Position numbers and translations under genes: made by a program. A stretch of 32,779 nt of DNA, from the NCBI GenBank assembly GCA_030655515.1, contig JAURVI010000020.1, positions 107,597 through 140,375 of the forward strand. The letters run 5' to 3'. Shown piece after piece: positions 15,427-22,838 of the stretch (positions within the stretch are counted from its first letter, which is position 1; each line of letters opens with the position of its first letter). A model generated the notes under the pieces. The model saw nothing but the letters and a program-made list of their open reading frames with translations. It made no database searches and was not told the origin of the DNA. The DNA is from Polaromonas sp. Lineage in GTDB: Bacteria > Pseudomonadota > Gammaproteobacteria > Burkholderiales > Burkholderiaceae_C.

Positions 15427-15858
15427 TCAAAACTGCCAGCGAAAGACACGCGGCGCGGCTTCGCCCGGGCGCAGCAGCTTCAGCGCGATGGCGCTGGGCC
15501 AGGGTGCCGTCATGGCGAACTCGAGCAGACCCTCGCGGTGATGTCCGCCGGGCGCGGCGCCGGTCCAGGCCACCGGCTTGATCTCGCGGCCATCGGCCGT
15601 GATCAGCGTTGCGGTCGTCATCAGGTCATCGCTGAGGTCGCTGCTGTGGGTATCGAGCACGATGGCGAACTGCCAGCGCGCATTGTCTGCGCCAACCGCC
15701 TTGGGCGTCACCTTGACCGTGACGCCGTCCTGAACCGACGCCTGGGCCGCAGCCTGCGCATGCACGCTGAACGGCGCAGCCATCAAGGTCAGCGAAAGCG
15801 ACAGGACGACCAAGACCCTCGCAGGCGCGCTGCGGAACGCGAAAGAAACGGTGGGCAT
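15427..15858 (-). CDS. Predicted exported protein of unknown function
   Basis: This 143-residue protein has an N-terminal signal peptide (hydrophobic VLVVLSLSLTLMA, with likely cleavage after VHAQA) and a single small all-beta-looking domain (VTVKVTPKAVG, WQFAIVLDTHSSDLSDDL, ending APRVFRWQF). I do not recognise the family. There is no cysteine and no metal motif. GGAG lies 6-7 bases before the ATG. It follows the copper ATPase by 37 bases on the same strand and probably shares its transcript, so a periplasmic role tied to metal or envelope stress is possible but unproven. Confidence 0.75.
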   Translation of the reverse strand: MPTVSFAFRSAPARVLVVLSLSLTLMAAPFSVHAQAAAQASVQDGVTVKVTPKAVGADNARWQFAIVLDTHSSDLSDDLMTTATLITADGREIKPVAWTGAAPGGHHREGLLEFAMTAPWPSAIALKLLRPGEAAPRVFRWQF

Positions 15859-15895
15859 GTTGCTCTCCTGATGTCATGTTGCGGTGTTGTTGATT

Positions 15896-18073
15896 TCATC
15901 CCGTTCGTGACCGCAGGCGCAGCGCATTCCCGATCACCGACACCGAGCTGAAGCTCATGGCCAGGGCTGCGATCAGCGGTGACAGGAGCCAGCCTGTCAG
16001 CGGATACAGCACCCCGGCCGCGATGGGAATGCCCAGCGAGTTGTACAAAAAGGCGAACATCAGGTTCTGTTTCATGTTGGCCACGGTGGCTTCCGACAGC
16101 GCCCGCGCGATGGCGATGCCGCGCAAGTCGCCCTTGACCAGGGTGATCTGGGCGCTGTTCATCGCCACGTCCGTGCCGGTGCCCATGGCCACGCCGACAT
16201 CCGCCTGGGCCAGCGCCGGCGCGTCATTGATGCCGTCACCGGCCATCGCCACGATGCGCCCTTCCTTCTGCAGGCGCTCGACCAGGAGCAGCTTGTCCGC
16301 CGGTTTGACCTCGCCATGCACTTCGTCGATGCCCAGACGTGCCGCCACGGCCCTGGCCGTGGTCAGGCCATCGCCCGTCGCCATCACGATGCGCAGGCCG
16401 GCGGCCTTCAGTGTCGCCAGTGCCTCGGGCGTGCTGGGCTTGATGGGGTCGGACACGGCCAGCAGGCCGGCCAACTGGCCATTGACCGCCAGGTGCATGA
16501 CGCTGGCGCCCTCGGCGCGCAAGGCCTCGGCCTCAGCCAGCAGGGGGGTGACCGAAACGCCGATCTGCTGCATCAGCGCAGTATTGCCCAGCGCCAGTTG
16601 CTGCCCCGCGACCTGACCACGCACGCCGATGCCTGATCCTGATTCAAAATTCTCGGGTTTATCCAGCGTCATGCCACGCTCCCGGGCGGCACGCACGATG
16701 GTCTCGGCCAGCGGGTGCTCGCTGCCCTGGTCCAGGCTCGCGGCCAGGCGCAGCACGTCCTCCGCTGCAAAGCCCGACGCCGGGATGGCGCGGTCGAAGG
16801 CCGGGCGACCCTCGGTCAGAGTGCCAGTCTTGTCGATAATGAGCGTGTCGATCTTGCGCAGGTTCTCGATGGCGGCGGCATCGCGAAACAGCACGCCCTG
16901 GGTGGCGCCACGCCCGGTGGCCACCATGATGGACATCGGCGTGGCCAGCCCCAGCGCGCAGGGGCAGGCAATGATGAGCACCGCGACGGCATTGATCAGG
17001 CCATAGACCCAACTGGGTGCCGGCCCGAAAAAGCCCCAGCCCAGAAAGGTCAGCAGGGCAATGCTCACGACGGTCACGACAAAGTAGCCCGCCACCACAT
17101 CGGCCATGCGCTGCATGGGCGCTCTGGAGCGCTGCGCCTGCGCCACCATCTGGACGATTTGCGCCAGCATGGTGGCCGCGCCGACCCGCTCCGAGCGCAT
17201 CACCAGCGCGCCGCTGGTGTTGAGGGTCGCGCCGATCACCTTGTCGCCCACCCGCTTGGTTACCGGCAGCGGCTCGCCGGTGAGCATGGACTCATCGACC
17301 GCACTGCTGCCTTCCGTCACCAGGCCATCGGCCGGCACCTTCTCGCCGGGACGCACGCGCAGCAGGTCGCCCACATGCACGTGGCTCAGGGGCACATCCT
17401 CTTCAGTGCCGTCGGCCAAGAGGCGCCGGGCGGTCTTGGGGGCCAGCCCGAGCAGGGACCTGATCGCCGCCGAGGTCTGCGAACGGGCCTTGAGCTCCAG
17501 CACCTGGCCCAGCAGGGTGAGCGAGATGATCACCGCCGCCGCTTCGAAATAAACGGCGACGCGGCCCATGGAAACAAAGGAGGCCGGGAACACCTGGGGG
17601 GCGACGGTGGCCACCACGCTGTAGACAAATGCCGCGCCGGTACCCAGACCGATCAGCGTCCACATATTGGGGCTGCGCTGCACCACGGACTGCCAGCCGC
17701 GCAAGAAGAACGGCCAGCCGGCCCACAGGGCGATGGGCAGGCTCAGCACCAGCTCGACCCAGCTTTGCGTGGCCATGTCCATCCATTGCAGGCGATGGCC
17801 GAACATCGCCAGCACAAAAACGCAGGCGGTCAGCGGCAGGGTCCACCAGAACCGGCGCTGAAAATCCTTCAGCTCGGGGTTGTCGTCTTCCTCCAGGCTG
17901 GGCAGCTCGGGCTCCAGCGCCATGCCGCACTTGGGGCAACTGCCGGGATGGTCCTGGCGGATTTCCGGGTGCATCGGGCAGGTGTACATCGTGCCGGCAG
18001 CAGTGCCCCCACCCGCTGCCGCTTCATGATGCGCATGGTCAGGCGGCCGTGCCGGGTGCGTGCGATGGTTCAT
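15896..18073 (-). CDS. copA: Cu+-exporting P1B-type ATPase
   Basis: This 725-residue heavy-metal pump has a His-rich N-terminus (HAHHE), then a short heavy-metal-binding domain CPMHPE...CPKCGM (C32, C46, C49) in place of an HMA domain. After that come TGEP (265-268), the membrane metal site CPC (370-372), phosphorylated D414 in DKTGTLTEG, the SEHPLA motif, [10 protein letters not shown], and the helix 7/8 signatures FLYNSLG and MSFSSVSV. The YN and MxxSS elements define the P1B-1 class, Cu+ (or Ag+) efflux to the periplasm. It lies downstream of fnr and the SHOCT gene on the same strand. No CueR-type regulator or box was seen. Confidence 0.93.
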   Translation of the reverse strand: MNHRTHPARPPDHAHHEAAAGGGTAAGTMYTCPMHPEIRQDHPGSCPKCGMALEPELPSLEEDDNPELKDFQRRFWWTLPLTACVFVLAMFGHRLQWMDMATQSWVELVLSLPIALWAGWPFFLRGWQSVVQRSPNMWTLIGLGTGAAFVYSVVATVAPQVFPASFVSMGRVAVYFEAAAVIISLTLLGQVLELKARSQTSAAIRSLLGLAPKTARRLLADGTEEDVPLSHVHVGDLLRVRPGEKVPADGLVTEGSSAVDESMLTGEPLPVTKRVGDKVIGATLNTSGALVMRSERVGAATMLAQIVQMVAQAQRSRAPMQRMADVVAGYFVVTVVSIALLTFLGWGFFGPAPSWVYGLINAVAVLIIACPCALGLATPMSIMVATGRGATQGVLFRDAAAIENLRKIDTLIIDKTGTLTEGRPAFDRAIPASGFAAEDVLRLAASLDQGSEHPLAETIVRAARERGMTLDKPENFESGSGIGVRGQVAGQQLALGNTALMQQIGVSVTPLLAEAEALRAEGASVMHLAVNGQLAGLLAVSDPIKPSTPEALATLKAAGLRIVMATGDGLTTARAVAARLGIDEVHGEVKPADKLLLVERLQKEGRIVAMAGDGINDAPALAQADVGVAMGTGTDVAMNSAQITLVKGDLRGIAIARALSEATVANMKQNLMFAFLYNSLGIPIAAGVLYPLTGWLLSPLIAALAMSFSSVSVIGNALRLRSRTG

Positions 18074-18112
18074 GTCGTGTTGGCACCGGAATTTTCTGGA
18101 GACATCGTTTCC

Positions 18113-18331
18113 CTAGCTATCCCGATCCAAAATCACCTTGCGTTTTTCGTATTCTTCCGTAGTGATTTCGCCGTTGGCCAGGCGACGGCGCAGCATCTCG
18201 TGGGGCGTCTCGCGCGGTCGCTCCCGGCAGGCAGGCGATCCACCCCAACCCCAGAAGACCAGCGCGAACACCACGGCAACCCAGAATATCCACCACAGGG
18301 CATGCATGCCCAACATGCTGTCGTAAAACAT
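18113..18331 (-). CDS. SHOCT-domain small membrane protein
   Basis: This 72-residue protein has one N-terminal transmembrane helix (WWIFWVAVVFALVFWGW) and a C-terminal SHOCT motif (LRRRLANGEITTEEYEKRK), a short helical domain often found at the ends of membrane proteins. Such genes often sit beside copper ATPases in proteobacteria. The ribosome-binding site is CAGGAG, 6 bases before the ATG at 18331. Function is unknown, perhaps oligomerisation or regulation of the neighbouring pump. Confidence 0.8.
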   Translation of the reverse strand: MFYDSMLGMHALWWIFWVAVVFALVFWGWGGSPACRERPRETPHEMLRRRLANGEITTEEYEKRKVILDRDS

Positions 18332-18356
18332 ATCGACTCCTGTCGTTGTCGCAGGC

Positions 18357-18506
18357 TCAGTCTGCGGTTGAAACTCGGCCCCTACGGGGGAAATCCTGGG
18401 CGTACGCTACGCGCAGCGCTCGAAGCACGTCGCCGAACCGGGTACGCGCTTTCGCTTTTTCAGAGATTGCCAGACGCCCGTACATAAGCAGCAGAATCGG
18501 GAACAT
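18357..18506 (-). pseudogene. Isoprenylcysteine carboxyl methyltransferase-like gene, C-terminal remnant
   Basis: A 49-codon frame reads MFPILLLMYGRLAISEKAKA, then RFGDVLRALRVAYAQDFPRR, and stops. This resembles the last third of ICMT/PEMT-type membrane methyltransferases (MYVRLA..EE..L...FG..Y..Y......F.P), a gene type often found with SHOCT proteins and copper ATPases. The membrane core and the S-adenosylmethionine site upstream are absent, and the Y..Y element is degraded. It has no ribosome-binding site and lies in the 221-base gap between fnr and the SHOCT gene. Confidence 0.5.
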
Positions 18507-18552
18507 GACCGGGGTCAGCGGGCGTTCTCGGGCGTCTTGGCGTTGACTTTTT

Positions 18553-19341
18553 TCAATGCCCGCGCATCTCGAAGGCGTGCGTCAAACCGTCCAGATCGAT
18601 GATGCGGATATGGCGCTTGTCCACTTCGAGCAGGCGCTGCTGCTGGAAAGCCGAAAAGGTGCGACTGACGGTTTCCAGTTTCATGCCCAGATAACTGCCG
18701 ATTTCGGCGCGCGTCATCCGGAGGTGAAATTCGCTGGCCGAGTAGCCGCGGGCCTTCAGCCGTTGCGACAGGTTCAGCAGGAAGGCCACCAGCCGCTCCT
18801 CGGCGTTCATGCTGCCCAGCAACATCATGATGCTGTGCTCGCGCACGATCTCACGGCTCATCAAACGGCTGATCATGTTCTGCGTGCCGGAGTTGCCCGC
18901 CGCCAGTTCGGTGAGATGGGCATACGGAATGGCGCAGACCTCGGTGTCCTCCAGGGCCGTGGCGCTGCTGGCGTGCTTGCCGTGGGCCACGCCATCGAGC
19001 CCCATCAGTTCTCCGGCCATGTGAAAACCGCTGACCTGCTCACGGCCATCGGTCAGCGTGAGGCTGGATTTGAAGGTGCCACTGCGCACGGCATAGATGA
19101 ACTGGAAGCGGTCGCCCTCGTGGTAGAGCGTCTGGCCGACCTTGACCTTGCTCCGTCCGAACCTCAGGCTGTCCAGGCGCTCCACGTCGGTGCCCGTCAT
19201 GCCGCAGGGCAGGCAGAGGTCGCGCAAGTGGCAGTTGGAGCACCGTGTTGCCAACGGCGAGACCGCCGCGTGACCCAGGGTCTGACGCGCGGGCATGATC
19301 CGGATCGGATTGACAGGTGCTTCGAGTGTGGCGGTGAGCAT
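18553..19341 (-). CDS. fnr: FNR-type oxygen-sensing transcriptional regulator
   Basis: This 262-residue CRP/FNR-family protein has N-terminal cysteines C34, C37 and C43 plus central C136. The spacings (3, 6, 93) are identical to E. coli FNR C20/C23/C29/C122, which bind the O2-labile [4Fe-4S] cluster. C46 is extra. A cNMP-fold occupies ~55-170. The recognition helix has E222-T-V-S225-R226, equivalent to FNR E209/S212/R213 that read TTGAT half-sites. GGAGAAAATC precedes the ATG. It is 28 bases after a response-regulator gene on the same strand, and several matching boxes lie nearby (19962, 22137, 24627). Confidence 0.92.
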   Translation of the reverse strand: MLTATLEAPVNPIRIMPARQTLGHAAVSPLATRCSNCHLRDLCLPCGMTGTDVERLDSLRFGRSKVKVGQTLYHEGDRFQFIYAVRSGTFKSSLTLTDGREQVSGFHMAGELMGLDGVAHGKHASSATALEDTEVCAIPYAHLTELAAGNSGTQNMISRLMSREIVREHSIMMLLGSMNAEERLVAFLLNLSQRLKARGYSASEFHLRMTRAEIGSYLGMKLETVSRTFSAFQQQRLLEVDKRHIRIIDLDGLTHAFEMRGH

Positions 19342-19369
19342 GATTTTCTCCTTGGTGAACTAGGTTTCT

Positions 19370-19798
19370 TCAATGCGCGGCATGCTGTGAAGCCTTCACC
19401 ACAGCCCGAGTGAGTTGATCGAATTCGGTGGTCTTGTCGAGAAAGCGGACGGCACCCTCCTTGAGGTAGCGCTTGCGGTAGGCCGGACCCGAGTTGTTGC
19501 TGAAGACCACGAAGGTGACCGCCAACGCCGTCTGGCGCACGGCCCGCAGCACCTGCAAGCCCGAGCCGCCATTGAGCTGCACGTCGAGCACCACCACGTC
19601 GGGCTGGGCGGCGAGGATGCCGTTGATCGAGCCCTGCGGCGTTTCGGCCTGGCCGACGATGACCATCGCACTGGCCCCAAGCATCGCGGCGACGCGCTCC
19701 CGGATCAGGACCGAGTCGTCGGCGAGAAAAACTTTGACAGGATGAGCATGGCAGTGAGGCACATCCCAACTATGCTTGTGTTCGCGTCGGCACGACAT
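19370..19798 (-). CDS. Stand-alone receiver-domain response regulator
   Basis: This CheY-like receiver has acidic pair D27/D28 (FLADDS), phosphoacceptor D72 (VVVLDVQL), S100 and K122, and no output domain. With start ATG 19798 it is 142 residues; GTG 19762 would give 130 residues and start nearer the domain. Neither has a strong ribosome-binding site, so the 5' end is uncertain. It is immediately upstream of fnr and likely co-transcribed. Its partner kinase is not adjacent; the PAS-PAS kinase at 22835-24493 is a possible source of phosphate but has its own regulator. Confidence 0.82.
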   Translation of the reverse strand: MSCRREHKHSWDVPHCHAHPVKVFLADDSVLIRERVAAMLGASAMVIVGQAETPQGSINGILAAQPDVVVLDVQLNGGSGLQVLRAVRQTALAVTFVVFSNNSGPAYRKRYLKEGAVRFLDKTTEFDQLTRAVVKASQHAAH

Positions 19799-19961
19799 CG
19801 GCAGCGGCTGAATTCGCCCCTCGGATAAATCCGGATCGGGGGCTTCCGCCACGCCGAGAGCGCCTAGGAATCGTCCGAGTCGACAACCAAACCAGTCCCA
19901 GCCAGGTCAAGAAATTTTCGGCCCGCCCGCCGCCTGCGCTTTCCCGCGCTTTGCGTTCGTG

Positions 19962-19975
19962 TTGACCAGCGTCAA
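19962..19975. promoter_or_regulatory. FNR-type box upstream of the LEA-like gene
   Basis: TTGAC-CAGC-GTCAA is a perfect palindrome centred at 19968.5. TATTCT at 19997-20002 is a good -10 whose expected transcript start (~20010) puts the box centre at -41.5, the class II activator position for FNR/CRP proteins. Half-site position 5 is C rather than the canonical T. Confidence 0.6.
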
Positions 19976-20113
19976 TGCGTGATGGCGCTGCGCGTCTATT
20001 CTTTGTCAAGTATGGCTGGAAAACCCTCGGCGCTTCCATGGCCTGGACGGAAGCAGCCGAATCAACGTGCGGAGCAGACGTACCCTGCTTCATAACCGCA
20101 AGGAGAAGACGCA

Positions 20114-20698
20114 ATGACGCTGAAAAAATGGTTGATCCTGTTGGCATGGGTGATCGGCGCCAGTGCGCAGGCCGCGGAAGAACCTGCGACAAAGGCCGTC
20201 GAAGCGGCCAAGGTGTCCGTGCAAAAAGCGGAAGAAACCGCGAAGGAAAAAGCAGAAGAGGCCAGGGAGGCGACGCGCAAGGCTGCGGAGGCCGCCAAGC
20301 TGGCCATGGAAAAAGCCGAGCAGGCCGTCAGTGAAGCCTCGGAAAAATCCGCGGAAACCGCCAAGCTGGCGGCACGGGAGGCCGAACAAGCCGCCAAGCT
20401 GGCCGCACTGAAGACCCGAGAGGCCGCCAAGAAAGCGACTGCGGTCACCAAAGAGGCCGCACGAAAGGCCGAACAAGCCGCCAGAAAAGCGGCGACAGCC
20501 ACCCGGGAAACCGTGCAGAAGGCCGCAGAGGCGGTCAAAAAAGCGGCTCAATCCGGCAAAGGGGCTGCGCAGAAAGCCGCCGAAGCCACCAGAGATGCCG
20601 CGCGCAAAGCCATGGAAGCCACCCGGGAGTCCGCTGACAAGGCGCTCGAAGCAAGCAAGGAAACAGCCCGGAACGTCAAGGACGCCGTGAAGAAATAA
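20114..20698 (+). CDS. Exported LEA-like Ala/Lys/Glu-rich amphipathic helix protein
   Basis: The 194 residues start with a signal peptide (MTLKKWLILLAWVIGASAQA, likely cut after residue 20). The remaining ~170 residues are almost only A, K, E, R, T, S, V, Q, with no aromatic residue, no cysteine, histidine or isoleucine, and a single proline at the start. Units such as AAEAAKLAMEKAEQA, TAKLAAREAEQAAKLAA and ARKAEQAARKAATA recur with a roughly 11-residue rhythm. This is the pattern of group 3 LEA and apolipoprotein-like helices that protect membranes or proteins on drying or stress. AAGGAG lies 8 bases before ATG. An FNR-type promoter precedes it. The role is inferred from composition only; phasin-like or coiled-coil structural functions are alternatives. 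Confidence 0.8.
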   Translation: MTLKKWLILLAWVIGASAQAAEEPATKAVEAAKVSVQKAEETAKEKAEEAREATRKAAEAAKLAMEKAEQAVSEASEKSAETAKLAAREAEQAAKLAALKTREAAKKATAVTKEAARKAEQAARKAATATRETVQKAAEAVKKAAQSGKGAAQKAAEATRDAARKAMEATRESADKALEASKETARNVKDAVKK

Positions 20699-20743
20699 CC
20701 CTCGACCGGAGCCGGTGAAGACCGGGGGCAGGCTTCTTCGTGT

Positions 20744-21193
20744 TCACCGCCGTGGCGGTGCCGACTCGCGTGCGATGCGCTGTTCGACCTCTGTCAGGCC
20801 GAAGCTGGTAAGGTCCAGGTCATGGGAGGCTGACAGCAGGCGCGCGGCGGCCGTCCCGAGCTCGGCCTTGAGCTCACCCAGAAAGGGGCTGGACGCAAAG
20901 ATGACCAGCGAACGAAAACTACCCTGCTGAGCCTGCTGCTCCAGATGGCCGGCCAGTTCGCGGGCAAAGCGCGTGTGCTCCTTCTGCTTGGCGTCCGCCC
21001 GCGGCTGGTAGGCCGCACCGCCAAAGCTGCGGTCGGAATTTTCCCGCCCCATCTTGTCGTCGGCCAGTTCGCTGACCTTGCTGCGGCTGCTCGGATGTTC
21101 AAAACTTTGAAGCACCACCATCGGGCTGCCCCGCTCGCGCGCCAACAGCCGCGCGTGGGTGGCATTCGCAATCAGTATCCATTCGGGTTTCAT
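20744..21193 (-). CDS. Host-attachment-family protein (PF10116-like)
   Basis: This 149-residue protein opens WILIANATHARLLARER and has FARELAGHLEQQAQ, SLVIFASSPFLGEL and a KDLT-like LDLTSF ending, the layout of the family first named for attachment of Agrobacterium to host cells. The fold resembles the N-terminal domain of eRF1/Dom34, and the biochemical role is unknown. AGAGG precedes the ATG. It follows the 279-residue universal stress protein gene by 43 bases on the same strand and is probably transcribed with it, pointing to stress rather than host contact. Confidence 0.82.
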   Translation of the reverse strand: MKPEWILIANATHARLLARERGSPMVVLQSFEHPSSRSKVSELADDKMGRENSDRSFGGAAYQPRADAKQKEHTRFARELAGHLEQQAQQGSFRSLVIFASSPFLGELKAELGTAAARLLSASHDLDLTSFGLTEVEQRIARESAPPRR

Positions 21194-21236
21194 GTTTGCC
21201 TCTTTCAGGGTAAAAGTTCAGGGATGGAAACGGGCG

Positions 21237-22076
21237 TCAATGCGCCATCAGTACCGGCAGGGTCATGGACCGGAGCACCGCCCGCGAGGTGCCGCCCAGC
21301 AACCACTCGCGCGCGCGGCTATGGCCGTAGCAGCCCATGACCAGCAGGTCGGCTTCAAGGTCGAACGCGCATGACAGCAGCAGTTCGCCCAGTTCCTCGG
21401 GCTCCTCGCCCTGGCTGTGCCAGGTCGCCTCCACCCCGTGCAGCTTCAGGTAGCCGTTCAGGTCCAGTCGCTCGCCGCCGATCACCGCCTCCTCGCTCGC
21501 CCAACTGACCACGTGGACGCGCCGCGCGTCCCAGAGCAGGGGCATGGCCGCATCGACGGCACGGGCTGCCTCGCGCGTCGGCTTCCAGGCAATCACCACG
21601 GTCTCGCCCACCGCCAGCGGCATGGCCGCGTAGGGCAGGATCAGGGCCGGCTTGCCGCTGATCGCCATCACGGTCTCGACAAAATCGGCAGGCACATGCG
21701 CCGGCTCCGTGCCCGAGGGGTTGTGCTGGCCGAGCACCAGCAGATCCGCATACAGCGCCTGCTGGGCGAACGTGGCCATGACGGGATCGCCCAAAACCTC
21801 CGCCCATGTGGTGCGAACACCTGGTGATGCCTGCAATTGATCGAATGTGGCGCGCGCCCGGGCCAACTGCTCGTCATCAATCTCGCGCAGGGCAGCCGCA
21901 ATGCCGGGGCCGACCTCGGGCGCGAACGGCAGCTCCACGAAACTGGGCGTGGCCGCATACAGCGCGGCCACTGCGGCGCCGTGCCGCTGCCCGAGCTGGC
22001 GCGCAAGCCCCAGACGCTGCGCCGCGCGCGGCGAGGCATCCAGGTGGACCAGCAGTTGCATCAGGGAAGTTTTCAT
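21237..22076 (-). CDS. Universal stress protein with two Usp domains
   Basis: This 279-residue tandem Usp protein has an N-terminal domain (~1-150) without a complete nucleotide loop (ADLLVLGQHNPSG) and a C-terminal domain (~155-279) with the ATP-binding pattern GCYGHSRAREWLLGGTSRAV. It is cytoplasmic and is expected to protect cells during respiratory arrest or oxidative stress. The start at 22076 lacks a strong ribosome-binding site; ATG five codons later is an alternative. An FNR-type box lies 61 bases upstream (22137-22150). Confidence 0.88.
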   Translation of the reverse strand: MKTSLMQLLVHLDASPRAAQRLGLARQLGQRHGAAVAALYAATPSFVELPFAPEVGPGIAAALREIDDEQLARARATFDQLQASPGVRTTWAEVLGDPVMATFAQQALYADLLVLGQHNPSGTEPAHVPADFVETVMAISGKPALILPYAAMPLAVGETVVIAWKPTREAARAVDAAMPLLWDARRVHVVSWASEEAVIGGERLDLNGYLKLHGVEATWHSQGEEPEELGELLLSCAFDLEADLLVMGCYGHSRAREWLLGGTSRAVLRSMTLPVLMAH

Positions 22077-22136
22077 GGAACGATTCCGTCGACAGATTCG
22101 ATGGCTCGACCTTAATGCGCCGCCGCCTCGTGTACA

Positions 22137-22150
22137 TTGACAATCGTCAA
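22137..22150. promoter_or_regulatory. FNR-type box upstream of the two-domain usp gene
   Basis: TTGAC-AATC-GTCAA, with perfect half-sites, is centred at 22143.5. Reading leftward, a hexamer TAAGGT at 22114-22109 matches the key first, second and last -10 positions and puts the box at -41.5 relative to a start near 22102. Confidence 0.55.
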
Positions 22151-22199
22151 CCGCGCGCCACGGAATTCTCGGGGGAAGGGCGTGATGTGAGCGTGGGGG

Positions 22200-22838
22200 C
22201 TACAACTGATCGGCCAGGCCGTGCCTGAGAGCGTAGCGGATCAACTCACTCTGATTGTGCAGTCCCATCTTGTGCATCAGATTGGCCTTGTGGGTGCTCA
22301 CGGTCTTGACCGAGAGCTTGAGTCGCGCGGCGATATCAGTGACCGACACACCGTCCACCACCAGGCGGAACACCTCGAACTCGCGGTTGGACAGGCTCTC
22401 GTGCGGCAGCGCCTCGCTGCCCGGCATGGCGCCCAGGGCCAGTTGCTCGGCCACTTCGGCGCTGATGAAGGCGCCGCCCGCTGCGATCTTGCGGATCGCC
22501 TGCTCCAACTGGTCGGGGGCGCTCTCCTTGGTCAGGTAGCCGCTGGCCCCGGACTTGATGGCGCGAACGGCATACTGCAGTTCCTGGTGCATGCTCAGCA
22601 CAAGAATGCGCAGTTTCGGCTTCTCGGCGCGGACCAGCTTGATCAGTTCCATGCCGCTGCGCCCCGGCATGGACAGGTCCAGCATCAACAGGTCGAACGT
22701 GAGTTCGCGCACCCGCTGCATGACTTCGGTGCCGTTGGCCGCCTCGCTGGTCACTTCCATGTCGTTCACCGAAGAGACGATGCGTTTGAGACCTTCGCGC
22801 ACGATCGCGTGGTCATCGGCAATCACGATCCTGATCAC
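22200..22838 (-). CDS. NarL/FixJ-family response regulator
   Basis: This 212-residue protein has a receiver domain (D8/D9, phosphoacceptor D54 in LMLDLSMPG, S82, K104) followed by a LuxR-type helix-turn-helix (~145-205; LSNREFEVFRLVVDG and DIAARLKLSVKTVSTHKANL). It overlaps the histidine-kinase gene by 4 bases (ATGA), so the two form a coupled two-component system. Targets are unknown; the neighbouring stress genes are candidates. Confidence 0.92.
   Translation of the reverse strand: MIRIVIADDHAIVREGLKRIVSSVNDMEVTSEAANGTEVMQRVRELTFDLLMLDLSMPGRSGMELIKLVRAEKPKLRILVLSMHQELQYAVRAIKSGASGYLTKESAPDQLEQAIRKIAAGGAFISAEVAEQLALGAMPGSEALPHESLSNREFEVFRLVVDGVSVTDIAARLKLSVKTVSTHKANLMHKMGLHNQSELIRYALRHGLADQL

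Noticed and set aside
16715..18487. Long plus-strand frame of ~590 codons
   Set aside because: It lies opposite the copper ATPase and SHOCT genes, which have full motif sets, so it is a shadow frame.
18543..18556. TTGAC-TTTT-TTCAA resembling an FNR box
   Set aside because: The right half-site is imperfect, it overlaps the fnr stop codon, and no -10 lies at the right distance for the SHOCT gene.
20114..20698. Reading the repetitive gene as a DNA tandem repeat or CRISPR-like array
   Set aside because: The periodicity is at protein level with varied codons; there are no exact repeated DNA units or spacers.
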